NCBI RefSeq assembly: GCF_018129085.1
Contig: NZ_JAAGBB010000041.1
Coordinates: 1 to 56,112, forward strand
DNA from: Plastoroseomonas hellenica
GTDB taxonomy: Bacteria; Pseudomonadota; Alphaproteobacteria; Acetobacterales; Acetobacteraceae
DNA length: 56,112 nucleotides
Reading direction: 5' to 3'
The notes below the pieces were generated by a model, which saw only the letters and a list, made by a program, of their open reading frames with translations, did no database searches and was not told the DNA's origin. Shown one piece after another: positions 16,185 through 25,900 of the stretch. A program made the position numbers and the translations under genes. Position 1 is the first letter of the stretch. Each line of letters begins with the position of its first letter.

Positions 16185-17895
16185 ACTCCTCGCCGGCCAT
16201 CTCGCGGCGGCGGCGGATCGCCGCACCCAGGATGTCGCCGAGCGAGGCACCGCTGTCGGTGGTGCCGTATTCGGCCACTGCCTGGCGCTCCTCCTCGACT
16301 TCCTTGCCCTTGATGGTCAGGGCGAGGCGGCGGGCGGCGCGGTCCACGGCGGTGACCTTCGCATCGACCTTCTCGCCGATCGCGAACTTCTCGGGGCGCT
16401 GGTCGTTGCGGTCACGAGCGAGCTCGGCGCGGCGGATGAAGCCGGTCAGCACGTCGTCGACCTTCACCTCGATGCCGTTCGCCTCGACCTTGGTGACGAT
16501 GGTCGTGACGATGTCGCCCTTGCGGACGCGATCCAGCACCTCGGCGGCCGGATCGGCCTCGAGCTGCTTGATGCCGAGGGAGATGCGCTCCTTCTCCACG
16601 TCGACGTCGAGCACCTTCGCCTTGACGGTGTCGCCCTTGTTGTACTTGGCCATCGCGGCTTCGCCGGCCTCGTCCCAGGACAGGTCGGACATGTGGACCA
16701 TGCCGTCGATATCCGCGGAGATGCCGATGAACAGGCCGAACTCGGTGATGTTGCGGATCTCGCCCTCGACGATGGAGCCCGGCGGATGCGCCTCCAGGAA
16801 CAGCTCCCAGGGGTTGCCCTGGGCCTGCTTCAGACCGAGCGAGATGCGGCGCTTCGGCTCGTCCACATCGAGGATCATCACGTCCACCTGCTCGGAGGTC
16901 GCGACGATCTTGCCGGGGTGGACGTTCTTCTTCGTCCAGGACATCTCGCTGACGTGCACGAGGCCCTCGACGCCCGGCTCCAGCTCCACGAAGGCGCCGT
17001 AGTCGGTGATGTTGGTCACGCGGCCCGCGAACTTGGCGCCGACCGGGTACTTCAGCGCGACGCCGTCCCACGGATCGGCCTGCAACTGCTTCATGCCGAG
17101 GCTGATGCGCTGCGTCTCGCTGTTGAAGCGGATCACCTGCACCTTCACGGGCTGGCCGATGGTCAGCGCCTCGCTCGGGTGGTTGATGCGCCGCCAGGCG
17201 ATGTCGGTGACGTGCAGCAGGCCGTCGACGCCGCCCAGATCCACGAAGGCGCCGTAATCGGTGATGTTCTTCACCACGCCGTCCAGGATCATGCCTTCCT
17301 TGAGGCCCTGGATCAGCTCGCTCCGCTGCTCGGCGCGGGTCTCTTCGAGGACCGCGCGGCGGGAGACGACGATGTTGCCGCGGGCGCGGTCCATCTTGAG
17401 GATCTGGAAGGGCTGCGGGCTGCCCATCAGGGGCCCGACATCGCGCACCGGGCGGATATCGACCTGCGAGCCCGGCAGGAAGGCGACAGCGCCGCCGAGA
17501 TCGACGGTGAAGCCGCCCTTCACGCGCCCGAAGATGACGCCGTTCACGCGCTGCTGCGCGGTGAAGGACTTCTCGAGGTTGGTCCAGGCTTCCTCGCGGC
17601 GCGCCTTCTCACGGGACAGGACGATCGTACCGTCGCGGTCCTCGTAGCGCTCGACGAACAGCTCGATGACGTCGCCGGGCTTCACTTCCGGCTTGGCGCC
17701 CGGGGGGGCGAATTCACGGAGGGGAACGCGCCCCTCGCTCTTCAGGCCGACATCGACGACTGCGAAATCGTCATCCACGCGGATGACGCGGCCGGTGACG
17801 ACGGAGCCGGCAAAGCCGGTGTCAGCACCGAGGGTCTCGTCGAGAAGGGCGGCGAAATCCTCGCTGCCCGCGCGGTCGGCGGTAATGGTGGCCAT
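16183..17895 (-). CDS. rpsA: 30S ribosomal protein S1
   Basis: The 570-residue protein consists of about six S1 OB-fold repeats. Examples are TGFAGSVVTGRVIRVDDDFA, RVNGVIFGRVKGGFTVDL, GMILDGVVKNITDYGAFVDL, GAKFAGRVTNITDYGAFVEL and GSIVEGEIRNITEFGLFIGI, with GLLHVTDIAW and GLVHVSEMSW loops. S1 brings mRNA to the 30S subunit. The length matches alphaproteobacterial S1. It lies between cmk and sppA/ihfB, the classical order. The 247 bases upstream (17896-18142) hold no gene and probably its promoter and leader. Confidence 0.97.
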   Translation of the reverse strand: MATITADRAGSEDFAALLDETLGADTGFAGSVVTGRVIRVDDDFAVVDVGLKSEGRVPLREFAPPGAKPEVKPGDVIELFVERYEDRDGTIVLSREKARREEAWTNLEKSFTAQQRVNGVIFGRVKGGFTVDLGGAVAFLPGSQVDIRPVRDVGPLMGSPQPFQILKMDRARGNIVVSRRAVLEETRAEQRSELIQGLKEGMILDGVVKNITDYGAFVDLGGVDGLLHVTDIAWRRINHPSEALTIGQPVKVQVIRFNSETQRISLGMKQLQADPWDGVALKYPVGAKFAGRVTNITDYGAFVELEPGVEGLVHVSEMSWTKKNVHPGKIVATSEQVDVMILDVDEPKRRISLGLKQAQGNPWELFLEAHPPGSIVEGEIRNITEFGLFIGISADIDGMVHMSDLSWDEAGEAAMAKYNKGDTVKAKVLDVDVEKERISLGIKQLEADPAAEVLDRVRKGDIVTTIVTKVEANGIEVKVDDVLTGFIRRAELARDRNDQRPEKFAIGEKVDAKVTAVDRAARRLALTIKGKEVEEERQAVAEYGTTDSGASLGDILGAAIRRRREMAGEE

Positions 17896-18142
17896 GCAGT
17901 CCTGTGTCTTTCCGGTGATGGCCCGCGCGCCAGGCTGCGGGCCTTCGGTCCTGCGCTCCCCAATGGCCCTGAGGCCTGGCGGGAACGGCTTGGTCCGGCA
18001 CCGCCTCGGCGGGAATCCCGGACCCGGTTGGATGGGCGCGTAACGGTCCGCCCGCTTCCGGTTTCGGCATGGATGCGCCGAAACGAACGCCCCCGTCGCC
18101 GGGACTGCGTCAGGGGTCGCTTAGGCTTCGCCCCAGTGGGAG

Positions 18143-18802
18143 TCAAGCGCGGCGCGTGTCCAGGTCCTTGCCGAGACGCGATTCAATAAGCTGCAGCGCC
18201 TCCGTGAAGGCGGCCTCAGCATCGAGATCCGTGGTGTCGAGCAGTAGGGCATCCGCCGCCGGGCGCAGCGGCGCCACCGGGCGCGCCTCGTCCTGGGCGT
18301 CGCGCACGCGGAGCTCCGCCTCCACCTGCGCCGGATCGGCCGCGATGCCGCGGGCGCGCAGCTCCGCCAGCCGGCGGCGGGTGCGCTCCTCGATGCTGGC
18401 GGTGACGAAGAGCTTCGCCTGGGCGTCAGGGAAGACCACGGTGCCGATGTCGCGCCCATCCATCACGGCGCCCTGCGCCCGGCCGAAATCGCGCTGCCAG
18501 TCGAGCAGCGCGGCGCGCACGGCGGGAATGGCGGCGACCGCGCTCGCGGCCATGTCGGCGGCCGGGCCGCGCAGGTCGGTGCGGGCGAGGTCCTCGGCGA
18601 TCAGGGCGCGGGCGGCCGCCTCGGCATGGATCGCGTCCCGCGGATCGGCGCCGGCATCGAGCAGCCGTCGCCCCACCGCCCGGTAGAGCAGGCCGGTGTC
18701 CAGATAGGGCAGCCCGAACGCCACCGCGAGGCGGCGGGCCAGCGTGCCCTTGCCGGCCGCCGCCGGGCCATCGACGGCGATGATGGTGCCGGCGGGGGTC
18801 AC
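18143..18802 (-). CDS. cmk: Cytidylate kinase
   Basis: The 219-residue P-loop kinase begins [20 protein letters not shown] (Walker [10 protein letters not shown]) and contains [12 protein letters not shown], the CMP-binding segment [17 protein letters not shown], and a LID arginine region ([11 protein letters not shown]). It phosphorylates CMP and dCMP. The GTG start at 18802 overlaps the aroA stop as GTGA, so the two are translationally coupled. Relative to some orthologues the start is ordinary and the length typical. Confidence 0.96.
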   Translation of the reverse strand: MTPAGTIIAVDGPAAAGKGTLARRLAVAFGLPYLDTGLLYRAVGRRLLDAGADPRDAIHAEAAARALIAEDLARTDLRGPAADMAASAVAAIPAVRAALLDWQRDFGRAQGAVMDGRDIGTVVFPDAQAKLFVTASIEERTRRRLAELRARGIAADPAQVEAELRVRDAQDEARPVAPLRPAADALLLDTTDLDAEAAFTEALQLIESRLGKDLDTRRA

Positions 18803-20160
18803 GGCGCCCGCAGCGCCTCCCCGCCCGCCAGCCTGTTCATCAGCGCCGCGAAGCCGGGGAAGGAGGTGTCGATGAAGGCGGCGTCGTCCACCGCGACCGG
18901 GGCGCGGGTGCCGAGGCCCATCACCAGCGCGCTCATCGCCAGGCGATGGTCCATATGGGTCTCCACGGTCCCGCCGCCGGGCACGGGACCGCCGGACGTC
19001 GCGCCCCCTTGGCCCTGGACGACCAGGTCATCGCCCTCGATCCGGGCGGCAACGCCATTGGCGGCGAGCATGGCGGCGGTCGCCGCCAGCCGGTCGCTCT
19101 CCTTCACCCGGAGCTCCTGCAGGCCACGCATGCGGGTTTCGCCTTCGGCAAAGCCGGCCAGCACCGCCAGCACCGGATATTCATCGATCATCGAGGGGGC
19201 GCGGCGCGGCGGCACATCGACGGCGCGGAGCGGGCCGTGCTCGGCGACCAGGTCGCCGACCGGCTCGCCGCCCTCGACCCGCTCATTCTCGATGGTGAGC
19301 CTGGCGCCCATCTCGCGGAGCGTCGCGAAAAGCCCGGTGCGCAGCGGGTTGAGGCCGACATTCTCGACCACCACCCGGCTGCCCGGCACCAGCAGGGCAG
19401 CCGCGATCGGGAAGGCGGCGGAAGAGGGATCGCCCGGCACATGGACCGGGGCCGCCACCAGCTCCGGCCGGCCGGTCAGCAGGATGACGCGGCCCTCCGC
19501 CGTGTCCTCGATCGACACCGAGGCGCCGAAATGGCGCAGCATGTTCTCGGTGTGGTCGCGGGTCGGCTCACGCTCCACCACGCGGGTCACGCCGGGGGCG
19601 CAGAGGCCGGCCAGCAGGCAGGCGCTCTTCACCTGGGCGGAGGCGACGGGGAGCACGTAATCGAGCGGCAGCGGATCGGCCGCCCCCTGCACTGCCAGCG
19701 GCAGCCGCCCGCCCTCCCGCGTCCGGAACACGGCCCCGGTCGCCGAGAGCGGGTCGGTCACCCGCTTCATGGGGCGCTTGCGCAGGCTGGCATCGCCGGT
19801 CATCACGGCGAAGAGCGGATGGCCGGCCAGCAGCCCGCAGAGCAGCCGGGCCGCGGTGCCGGAATTGCCCATGTCGAGCACGTCTGCCGGCTCGGTCAGG
19901 CCGCCGACGCCGCGGCCGGAGACACGCCATTCCCCGGGAGCGAGCTGGGTCACCTCAGCCCCCAGGAGGCGCATGGCGGCGGCGGTGCGGAGCACATCCT
20001 CGCCTTCCAGGAGGCCGGTGATCGCGGTCTCGCCGACCGCGAGCGCCCCGAACATCAGCGCCCGGTGACTGATCGACTTGTCGCCGGGAACCCTGAGCCG
20101 GCCGGTGAGCGGGCCGGCAGGGCGGGAGGCAAGGAGCGGAGATGCGGGGGCATGCGGCAT
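18799..20160 (-). CDS. aroA: 3-phosphoshikimate 1-carboxyvinyltransferase (EPSP synthase)
   Basis: The 453-residue enzyme shows the EPSP synthase pattern: [20 protein letters not shown] with the catalytic Lys and Ser, [45 protein letters not shown], the [16 protein letters not shown] segment with the catalytic Asp, and [12 protein letters not shown]. It transfers enolpyruvate from PEP to shikimate 3-phosphate. The ATG at 20160 is chosen; an in-frame ATG at 20184 is possible. Residues at the glyphosate pocket were not assigned to class I or II. Confidence 0.96.
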   Translation of the reverse strand: MPHAPASPLLASRPAGPLTGRLRVPGDKSISHRALMFGALAVGETAITGLLEGEDVLRTAAAMRLLGAEVTQLAPGEWRVSGRGVGGLTEPADVLDMGNSGTAARLLCGLLAGHPLFAVMTGDASLRKRPMKRVTDPLSATGAVFRTREGGRLPLAVQGAADPLPLDYVLPVASAQVKSACLLAGLCAPGVTRVVEREPTRDHTENMLRHFGASVSIEDTAEGRVILLTGRPELVAAPVHVPGDPSSAAFPIAAALLVPGSRVVVENVGLNPLRTGLFATLREMGARLTIENERVEGGEPVGDLVAEHGPLRAVDVPPRRAPSMIDEYPVLAVLAGFAEGETRMRGLQELRVKESDRLAATAAMLAANGVAARIEGDDLVVQGQGGATSGGPVPGGGTVETHMDHRLAMSALVMGLGTRAPVAVDDAAFIDTSFPGFAALMNRLAGGEALRAP

Positions 20161-20283
20161 AAGCGCGCGTTTGACACGCGGCACCCGCCCATGGCAATGC
20201 GCGCGCCTTGTTTTTCACCGTCGGACACAGCCGCCCGATCCCCTGTGTCCGCGGTCAATCCTGCAGCGAGGCTCCCCCTCCCC

Positions 20284-20607
20284 ATGGCCAAGCCAGAACT
20301 CGGTCTGAAGCGCGTCTGCGTCGCCTGCGGCACGAAATTCTATGACCTGACCCGCGCCCCGGCGGTCTGCCCGAAATGCGGTACCGAACAGCCGGCCGAA
20401 CAGCCGCGCCTGCGCCGCGCCGCCAACATCGTCCCCGACGAGAAGCTGAAGAAGCGCGTCGTCACGCCCGAGGCCGAGGCTGAGGATGTCGAGCTCGAGG
20501 ATGTCGAGGGCGACGAGGCGGTCGAGGATGCGGAGGAGCTGGAGGACGACGCGGACAGCATCGACGAGGAAATCGTCGTCGAAGCCGATCGCGACGAAGA
20601 AACCTGA
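20284..20607 (+). CDS. FYDLN-acid family protein (TIGR02300), zinc-ribbon and acidic tail
   Basis: The 107-residue product begins MAKPELGLKRVCVACGTKFY and has two CxxC pairs (CVAC, CPKC), suggesting a small zinc ribbon. The second half is almost entirely acidic (runs such as EAEDVELEDVEGDEAVEDAE). This matches a family of alphaproteobacterial proteins of unknown role named after an FYDLN motif; here the motif reads FYDLT. The gene diverges from aroA, as in many relatives. The ATG at 20284 is the only start compatible with the family. Confidence 0.85.
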   Translation: MAKPELGLKRVCVACGTKFYDLTRAPAVCPKCGTEQPAEQPRLRRAANIVPDEKLKKRVVTPEAEAEDVELEDVEGDEAVEDAEELEDDADSIDEEIVVEADRDEET

Positions 20608-20625
20608 GACCAGGCCGTCGCCAGG

Positions 20626-20648
20626 CCGGCCGGGTCACGCCCGGCCGG
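20626..20648. terminator. Hairpin between convergent genes
   Basis: CCGGCCGGG at 20626-20634 and its complement at 20640-20648 form a perfect 9-bp stem with a 5-base loop. The loop contains the stop codon of the minus-strand YdcF-like gene. It lies 20 bases after the plus-strand FYDLN gene. No T-run is present. Confidence 0.5.
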
Positions 20649-21162
20649 TCAACCGATACCAGAGCATCAGCGCCACGTCATAGGGCAGCGCCGGCACCTC
20701 CCGGAGGCGCCAGTACCAGCGCTTCGTCCAGCGGCGGGAGGCAGGCATGCCGCACGTCCTGACCGGACGCGCCGGCAGCCCGGCCAGGCGCAGCAGCGCA
20801 ACGCAGCGCGGCAGATGATAGGGGCTGGAGGCAGCCAGCACCGGCCCGGCATGGCCGATGCCACGCAACAGCCGCACACAGGCCAGCACGGAGGAGAGCG
20901 TGTCGGTCCCGCTGGTTTCCTGGACGATCCGGGTGGCCGGCACGCCGGCCTCTGACAGGATCGCCGCCATCACGGCACTTTCCTCCGGCCCGAAGCGGCC
21001 GCGGGCGCCGGTCGGCAGGTAGAGCGGCTGCGGCGACAGCCGCTCCCCATGCCGGAGGGCCGCCAGCACGCGGTCGCGCAATGCCGGCGACGGCCCACCA
21101 TCCGGGCGCACGGCAGCCCCAAAAATGATGATCGCCGCCCGGGAGCTCGGTTCCCGCGTCAC
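20635..21162 (-). CDS. YdcF/ElyC-family (DUF218) protein
   Basis: This 175-residue protein has the DUF218 pattern: an AAIIIFGAAVRPDGGPSPAL start, a central LPTGARGRFGPEESAVMAAI, ETSGTDTLSSVLACVRLL, and SSPYHLPRCVALLRLAG. Members such as SanA, ElyC and YdcF affect envelope integrity, but their reaction is unknown. There is no clear membrane anchor. The GTG start at 21162 overlaps the stop of the upstream methyltransferase gene as GTGA, so the two form a unit. Confidence 0.8.
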   Translation of the reverse strand: MTREPSSRAAIIIFGAAVRPDGGPSPALRDRVLAALRHGERLSPQPLYLPTGARGRFGPEESAVMAAILSEAGVPATRIVQETSGTDTLSSVLACVRLLRGIGHAGPVLAASSPYHLPRCVALLRLAGLPARPVRTCGMPASRRWTKRWYWRLREVPALPYDVALMLWYRLTGRA

Positions 21163-22403
21163 GTCGGCGCCGTGAGCAGCAACCGGTTCAGGGCCTCGAG
21201 CTGCCGTGCCAGGGCGGCGAAGTCGCGGGCGAAGGCCTCGTGGGAGACGCCATTGGCGGCCAGCGCGTCGGCGATGGCGCCGACCGGCGTCTCCCCGTCG
21301 ATTCGCGCCAGGATGGCCGCCGCCAGCCGCGGCATTGGGATGGCGGCGCGCAGCCCGTCGAAGGCGACCGGCAGGGTGCCGTCCGGGCGGATGCCGCGGG
21401 CGACGGCGGCGCCGTCCAGCTCCCGCAGCACCGGCACCGCAGCGGGATCCGCCCAGTCCGGCAGCGCGGCGGGATCATCGGCACGGACGCAGTAGGCGAT
21501 GTGGATGCCCATGTTGCCGCAGATCGCTTCGGCGAGCGCCGCGCGCTCGACCGGCGTCATCAGCGCGGTGCGGGCGCGGAGTTTCGGGTCGGCCAGATAG
21601 AGGTCGGGGTCGTAGCGCACCGGCTCCACCAGGGTGCGGATCGTGAGCCCCGCCGCCTCCACCAGCGCCGCGAGCTGCGGCACGGTGAAGGCGACGTCGC
21701 GCGGGTTCAGCAGCAGGTCATACAGCCCCGCATCGCCGCCCTGGATGTGGTCGGTGATCCAGGGGTTCTTGCGCAGCCAGGCGGTCTCCGGCGCCTGCTT
21801 CCAGAGGCGCTTCGCGACCTCGACCCGGGCGGCCGGCGCCTCCGCTGGCGGGGCGAGCAGGCGGAGCGCATCCTGCAGCATGTAGACCCCGGTGCGGCCA
21901 TGCGGCGCATAGACCATCAGCCCGATGCCGCCACCCGGCGCCAGCGCCCCGGCCAGGGCCTTCAGCCCCGCGAGCGGGTCCGGCAGATGGTGCAGCACGC
22001 CGCAGCAATCGATGTAGTCGAAGGGGCCGAGGCCGGCGGCCGGCAGGTCTAGGATCGAGCCCTCCTCGAACACGATGTTCTGAAGGCCGCGCGCCGCCGC
22101 CCGCGCCTCGGCGACCGCACGGGCGGCGCCGGAGCGGTCGAGCCAGGTGACGCGCCCGCCCCGCCCCGCCCGCGCCATCTGGGTCGCCAGCATGATGGTG
22201 CCGTCGCCGCTGCCACCGCCGGCCATCAGCGCGTTCAGGGGGCAGGCCGCCGGGCGGCGGGCGCCGAAGATCCAGTGGTCGACCTCCCGCAGATGGCTCG
22301 GGCTGCCGAGGATCAGGCGCTTCGCCTCGTCCCTGGGGTCGCGGGCCGGGTAGGGATAGGCTTCGTATTGCTGGCGAAGAGCAGTGTCGGCGGTGTCGGT
22401 CAT
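21159..22403 (-). CDS. Class I SAM-dependent methyltransferase
   Basis: The 414-residue product starts MTDTADTALRQQYEAYPYPA. Its Rossmann methyltransferase core has motif I NALMAGGGSGDGTIMLA, VTWLDRSGAARAVAEAR, and post-motifs FDYIDCCGVLHHLPDPLAGL and LAPGGGIGLMVYAPHGRTG. A C-terminal region of about 180 residues is family-specific. The YPYPxRDP N terminus recalls proteobacterial methyltransferases of unknown substrate. The ATG at 22403 follows GGAGCC. It is coupled to the YdcF-like gene. Confidence 0.85.
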   Translation of the reverse strand: MTDTADTALRQQYEAYPYPARDPRDEAKRLILGSPSHLREVDHWIFGARRPAACPLNALMAGGGSGDGTIMLATQMARAGRGGRVTWLDRSGAARAVAEARAAARGLQNIVFEEGSILDLPAAGLGPFDYIDCCGVLHHLPDPLAGLKALAGALAPGGGIGLMVYAPHGRTGVYMLQDALRLLAPPAEAPAARVEVAKRLWKQAPETAWLRKNPWITDHIQGGDAGLYDLLLNPRDVAFTVPQLAALVEAAGLTIRTLVEPVRYDPDLYLADPKLRARTALMTPVERAALAEAICGNMGIHIAYCVRADDPAALPDWADPAAVPVLRELDGAAVARGIRPDGTLPVAFDGLRAAIPMPRLAAAILARIDGETPVGAIADALAANGVSHEAFARDFAALARQLEALNRLLLTAPT

Positions 22404-22434
22404 CAGGGGCTCCGTGGCGCCCCTCGTCAGCGGA

Positions 22435-22486
22435 GCGGCCGATTCAAACCTTCGGGCCATTCGGCCCTCCGGTCATCGGACGCTCA
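22435..22486 (-). repeat. Hairpin repeat (family 1, copy b)
   Basis: Read on the minus strand, this element is almost identical to the one after uvrB at 48262-48312. It starts TGAGCGTCCGATGACCGGAG, has the inner hairpin GGGCC-GAAT-GGCCC (22467-22454) and ends TTTGAATCGGCCGC. It lies in the promoter region between the divergent methyltransferase and IalB-like genes. Confidence 0.65.
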
Positions 22487-22572
22487 TCGGCCGGCCGGGC
22501 GCCCGGCGCAACCCGGGGATGGCCGCACCGCGGTTGCTGCGCCGCGGTGCCGAGCCTATCAAGGGCGCCATC

Positions 22573-23079
22573 ATGCGCCATCGCACGACCCTCACCCTCA
22601 TCGGCCTCGCGCTGATCGCCACCCTGCCCGCGCTCGCGCAGACGGCGGCACAGCCGAGGCGCCTCGGCCAGTTCCAGACCTGGACGGCCGCGGTCCACAT
22701 GGAGCGCGGACAGAAGGTCTGCTACGCCTTCACCCGCGCCGCCCGCAGCGAGCCGACGCGGCAGAACGTGCTGCTGCTGGTCACCCACCGGGTCGGATCC
22801 CGCGACCAGGTCGCGCTCCGCGCCGGCTACACCTATCCCCGGAATGCCGAGGTAACGGTCAGCGTCGGCAGCACCGAATTCCCGTTCTACACCAATGCGG
22901 ACAGCGCCTTCTCCCGCGACGGCCGCGCCACGGTCGCCGCCTTCCGCGGCGGGCGGGAGGCGAGCGCACGCGGCCCGGCCGCCAATGGCCGCGGCACCGC
23001 GCAGGACACTTTCCCGCTGGCCGGCTTCTCCGCCGCCTATGACGCGATCTCCCGCGAATGCCCGGCGGGACGGCGATGA
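22573..23079 (+). CDS. IalB-like (invasion-associated locus B) exported protein
   Basis: The 168-residue product has a signal peptide (LTLIGLALIATLPALAQ) and a mature domain beginning FQTWTAAVHMERGQKVCYAF, with a second cysteine near the C terminus (SRECPAG). This is the layout of the IalB family, periplasmic or outer-membrane-associated small beta proteins of uncertain function. The location just upstream of rlmN is common in alphaproteobacteria. The ATG at 22573 is chosen because the signal peptide begins there. Its stop overlaps the rlmN ATG (ATGA). Confidence 0.75.
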   Translation: MRHRTTLTLIGLALIATLPALAQTAAQPRRLGQFQTWTAAVHMERGQKVCYAFTRAARSEPTRQNVLLLVTHRVGSRDQVALRAGYTYPRNAEVTVSVGSTEFPFYTNADSAFSRDGRATVAAFRGGREASARGPAANGRGTAQDTFPLAGFSAAYDAISRECPAGRR

Positions 23080-24248
23080 ACGAGATCCTGAACCAGGCCG
23101 AGCGCGACCGCATCCTGGCCAAGGCGGCGATCTTCGCGCCGCCGCCGATGCAAACCGCCGACGGGCGCCGCGACCTGGTCGGCCTGTCGCGCGAGGAGCT
23201 GACGGCGGAGATGGCCGCGATCGGCGAGAAGCCGTTCCGCGCCAAGCAGATCTGGCACTGGATCTACCATCAGGGCGAGACCGATTTCGCGAAGATGACC
23301 ACGATCGCGAAGCCGATGCAGGCGAAGCTCGCCGAGCGCTTCGTGGTGGACCGGCCGAACGTCGCATTGGAGCAGACCAGCGCCGACGCGACCCGCAAAT
23401 GGGTGTTCCGCTTCCGCGACGGGCAGCAGGTCGAGACGGTCTATATCCCGAGCATGGATGAGGAGCGCGGCGCAGTCTGCATCTCGACCCAGGTCGGCTG
23501 CACCCTCTCCTGCAAGTTCTGCCACACCGGGACGCAGAAGCTGGTGCGCAACCTCGGCGCCGCCGAGATCGTCGGCCAGTTCATGGCAGGGCGCGACAGC
23601 TACGGCGAATGGCCGAGCCCGACGGATGGCGCGGCGCGGCATTTGTCCAACATCGTCGTCATGGGCATGGGCGAGCCGCTCTACAATTACGAGAACACCG
23701 CCAAGGCGCTGCGCATCATCATGGACAATGAGGGCATCGGGCTCTCGCGCCGCCGCATCATGCTCTCGACCTCCGGCGTCGTGCCGATGATGGATCGCTG
23801 CGGACAGGAGCTCGGCGTCGGCCTCGCGGTATCGCTGCATGCGGTGACCAACGAGCTCCGCGACGAGATCGTGCCGCTGAACCGGAAATACCCGATCGAG
23901 GAGCTGCTGGCGGCCTGTCGGCGCTATCCGGGCGCCTCCAACGCGCGGCGCATCACCTTCGAATACGTGATGCTGCGTGGCGTGAACGACAGCGAGGCGG
24001 AGGCGCGGGAACTGGTGCGGCTGATCCGCGGCATGCCGGCGAAGGTGAACCTGATCCCCTTCAACCCCTGGCCGGGCAGCCCCTACCAGACCAGCACCAG
24101 CGATGCGATCCGGAAATTCGCGGCCATCGTGAACGATGCCGGCTATTCGAGCCCGATCCGCCGGCCGCGCGGGCGCGACATCCTGGCCGCCTGCGGGCAG
24201 CTCAAGACCGAGAGCGAGCGGCGGCGCGCGGAAAAGCCTGCCGCCTGA
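23076..24248 (+). CDS. rlmN: 23S rRNA (adenine(2503)-C(2))-methyltransferase RlmN
   Basis: The 390-residue radical-SAM enzyme has the CxxxCxxC cluster motif at residues 142-149 (GCTLSCKFCHTGTQ), IVVMGMGEPLYNYENT, VSLHAVTNELRDEIVPLNRK and NLIPFNPWPG. The second catalytic cysteine is in the C-terminal RGRDILAACGQL. It methylates A2503 of 23S rRNA and A37 of some tRNAs. The ATG at 23076 overlaps the IalB-like stop by 4 bases. Confidence 0.96.
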   Translation: MNEILNQAERDRILAKAAIFAPPPMQTADGRRDLVGLSREELTAEMAAIGEKPFRAKQIWHWIYHQGETDFAKMTTIAKPMQAKLAERFVVDRPNVALEQTSADATRKWVFRFRDGQQVETVYIPSMDEERGAVCISTQVGCTLSCKFCHTGTQKLVRNLGAAEIVGQFMAGRDSYGEWPSPTDGAARHLSNIVVMGMGEPLYNYENTAKALRIIMDNEGIGLSRRRIMLSTSGVVPMMDRCGQELGVGLAVSLHAVTNELRDEIVPLNRKYPIEELLAACRRYPGASNARRITFEYVMLRGVNDSEAEARELVRLIRGMPAKVNLIPFNPWPGSPYQTSTSDAIRKFAAIVNDAGYSSPIRRPRGRDILAACGQLKTESERRRAEKPAA

Positions 24249-24315
24249 TCCGCCCTTGCATGATCCGCGCGCGGGGCGGAGGCTCGCCCGCGACCGGAAC
24301 GGCAGGGAGGACACA

Positions 24316-24711
24316 ATGGACGAGAAGGCCGCGCATGAGACGCTGCGCGCCCGGGGCCGCACCGAGATGCGGGAGATCCTCGGCGCGCCCTATACCGAGG
24401 CGCGCGACGCCTCGACCACGCCCTTCAACGCCGCGATCCGGGCGCTCTCCGAGGAGATGGCCTATGCCACGCTCTGGACCCGTCCGGCGCTCGACCGCAA
24501 ACAGCGCAGCCTGATCACGCTGGCCATGCTCTGCGCGCTGAACCATCCGCACGAGCTGCGCATCCACCTGATCGCGGCGCTGAACAATGGCTGCACCGCA
24601 GAGGAGATCAGCGAGCTCTTCACCCATGCCGTCGCCTATTGCGGCTTCCCGGCCGCAATCGACGCGCTGCGCATCGCCGAAGCGGTGCTGAAGGAACGCG
24701 GCGCGCTGTAG
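24316..24711 (+). CDS. Carboxymuconolactone decarboxylase family protein
   Basis: This 131-residue all-helical protein has the CMD-family core: RSLITLAMLCALNHPHELRI and GCTAEEISELFTHAVAYCGFPAAI. It lacks the CxxC pair of AhpD-type peroxidases, so it resembles 4-carboxymuconolactone decarboxylases, usually 120-130 residues. The ATG at 24316 follows GGGAGGACACA. It precedes a PLP enzyme by 22 bases and the two are probably co-transcribed. No other protocatechuate gene is nearby, so the substrate is uncertain. Confidence 0.85.
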   Translation: MDEKAAHETLRARGRTEMREILGAPYTEARDASTTPFNAAIRALSEEMAYATLWTRPALDRKQRSLITLAMLCALNHPHELRIHLIAALNNGCTAEEISELFTHAVAYCGFPAAIDALRIAEAVLKERGAL

Positions 24712-24733
24712 TGCCGCAAAGGAACGTCCCGCA

Positions 24734-25900
24734 ATGACCACCGCCGACGCCTGGGATGGGCTGCGCGCCCTGTTCGACATCCCATCGGGCATCACCTATC
24801 TCGACGCCGCCTTCATGACGCCGATTCCCCGCCCGGTGCGGGAGGCCGGTGAGATCGGGGTTGCGACCAAGGCGGCGCCCTGGCTCGCCTCCCGCGCCAC
24901 CTTCTATGAGGATGTCGAGCGGCTGCGGGACGCCGCGGCGGCGCTGATCGGCGCCTCGGCCGAGGATATCGCGATCACCGCGGCGACCAGCTACGGCATC
25001 GCGACCGCTGCGCAGAACCTGCCACTCACCGCCGGCGAAGCGGTGCTGACCATGGAAGGCGAGCACAATTCCCAGGTCTTCGCCTGGATGGAGCTCGCGA
25101 AGCGGAGCGGCGCCACGCATGAGGAGCTGCCGCGGCCGGAGGATGGAGACTGGACGCGGGCGCTGCTGGCGCGGATCGCGGATGGCGGCAAGCCCCGCAT
25201 CGCCATCCTGGCGCTGACCGCGGTGCACTGGACGGATGGCGCGGCGCTCGACCTGGTGGCGATCGGCGAAGCGGCGCGCGGGCACGGCGCCGCGCTGGTG
25301 CTGGACGGCACCCAGTCGGTCGGCGTGCGGCCGATCGATGTCCGTGCCGTGCGGCCGGATTTCCTCGCCTTCGCGCCGTATAAATGGCTGCTCGGCCCCT
25401 ATGGAATCGGGCTGCTCTATGCCGCGCCGCACCGGCAGGCGGGACGGCCTCTGGAGGAGCATACCTTCAGCCGCGTCGGCGCCGACACGCTGACCAACCA
25501 CTACGGGCGGGAGCGGCGCTTCATGCCGGGCGCCCGGCGCTACGACATGGGGCAGCGCGCCAATCTGGTGACGGTGCCGATGGCGATTGCGGCGCTGCGC
25601 CTGGTCGCCGCGCTGGGGCCAGAGCGGATCGAGGCGCATCTGGCGCCGCTGTCGCGGCGCCTAGCGGAAGGCGCGGCGGCGCTCGGCTTCGCGGCGCCAC
25701 GCCGGCATGCAGCGCATCTGCTGGGACTGCTGATGCCGGGCGTCGACGGCGGCACGCTCGTCGCCCCACTGCGCGAGCGCGGCGTCTTCGTCAGCGCGCG
25801 GGAAGGCGCGCTGCGCATCGGCATCCACGTCTACAACGACATGGCGGATATCGAGCGCGCGCTGGCCGCGCTCGGCGCCGTCAGCCGTCCTTCGCGTTGA
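24734..25900 (+). CDS. Class V aminotransferase-fold PLP enzyme
   Basis: The 388-residue enzyme has class V features: SGITYLDAAFMTPIP at the N terminus, an ITAATSYGIATAAQNLP segment, the PLP-binding aspartate in ALVLDGTQSVGVRPID, and the Schiff-base lysine in FAPYKWLLGPYGIGLL. The C-terminal small domain includes RIGIHVYNDMADIERAL. Relatives are cysteine desulfurase-like or kynureninase-like, and the reaction cannot be assigned. The last 20 bases overlap the convergent C58 protease gene, which is unusual for this packed but orderly genome. Confidence 0.85.
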   Translation: MTTADAWDGLRALFDIPSGITYLDAAFMTPIPRPVREAGEIGVATKAAPWLASRATFYEDVERLRDAAAALIGASAEDIAITAATSYGIATAAQNLPLTAGEAVLTMEGEHNSQVFAWMELAKRSGATHEELPRPEDGDWTRALLARIADGGKPRIAILALTAVHWTDGAALDLVAIGEAARGHGAALVLDGTQSVGVRPIDVRAVRPDFLAFAPYKWLLGPYGIGLLYAAPHRQAGRPLEEHTFSRVGADTLTNHYGRERRFMPGARRYDMGQRANLVTVPMAIAALRLVAALGPERIEAHLAPLSRRLAEGAAALGFAAPRRHAAHLLGLLMPGVDGGTLVAPLRERGVFVSAREGALRIGIHVYNDMADIERALAALGAVSRPSR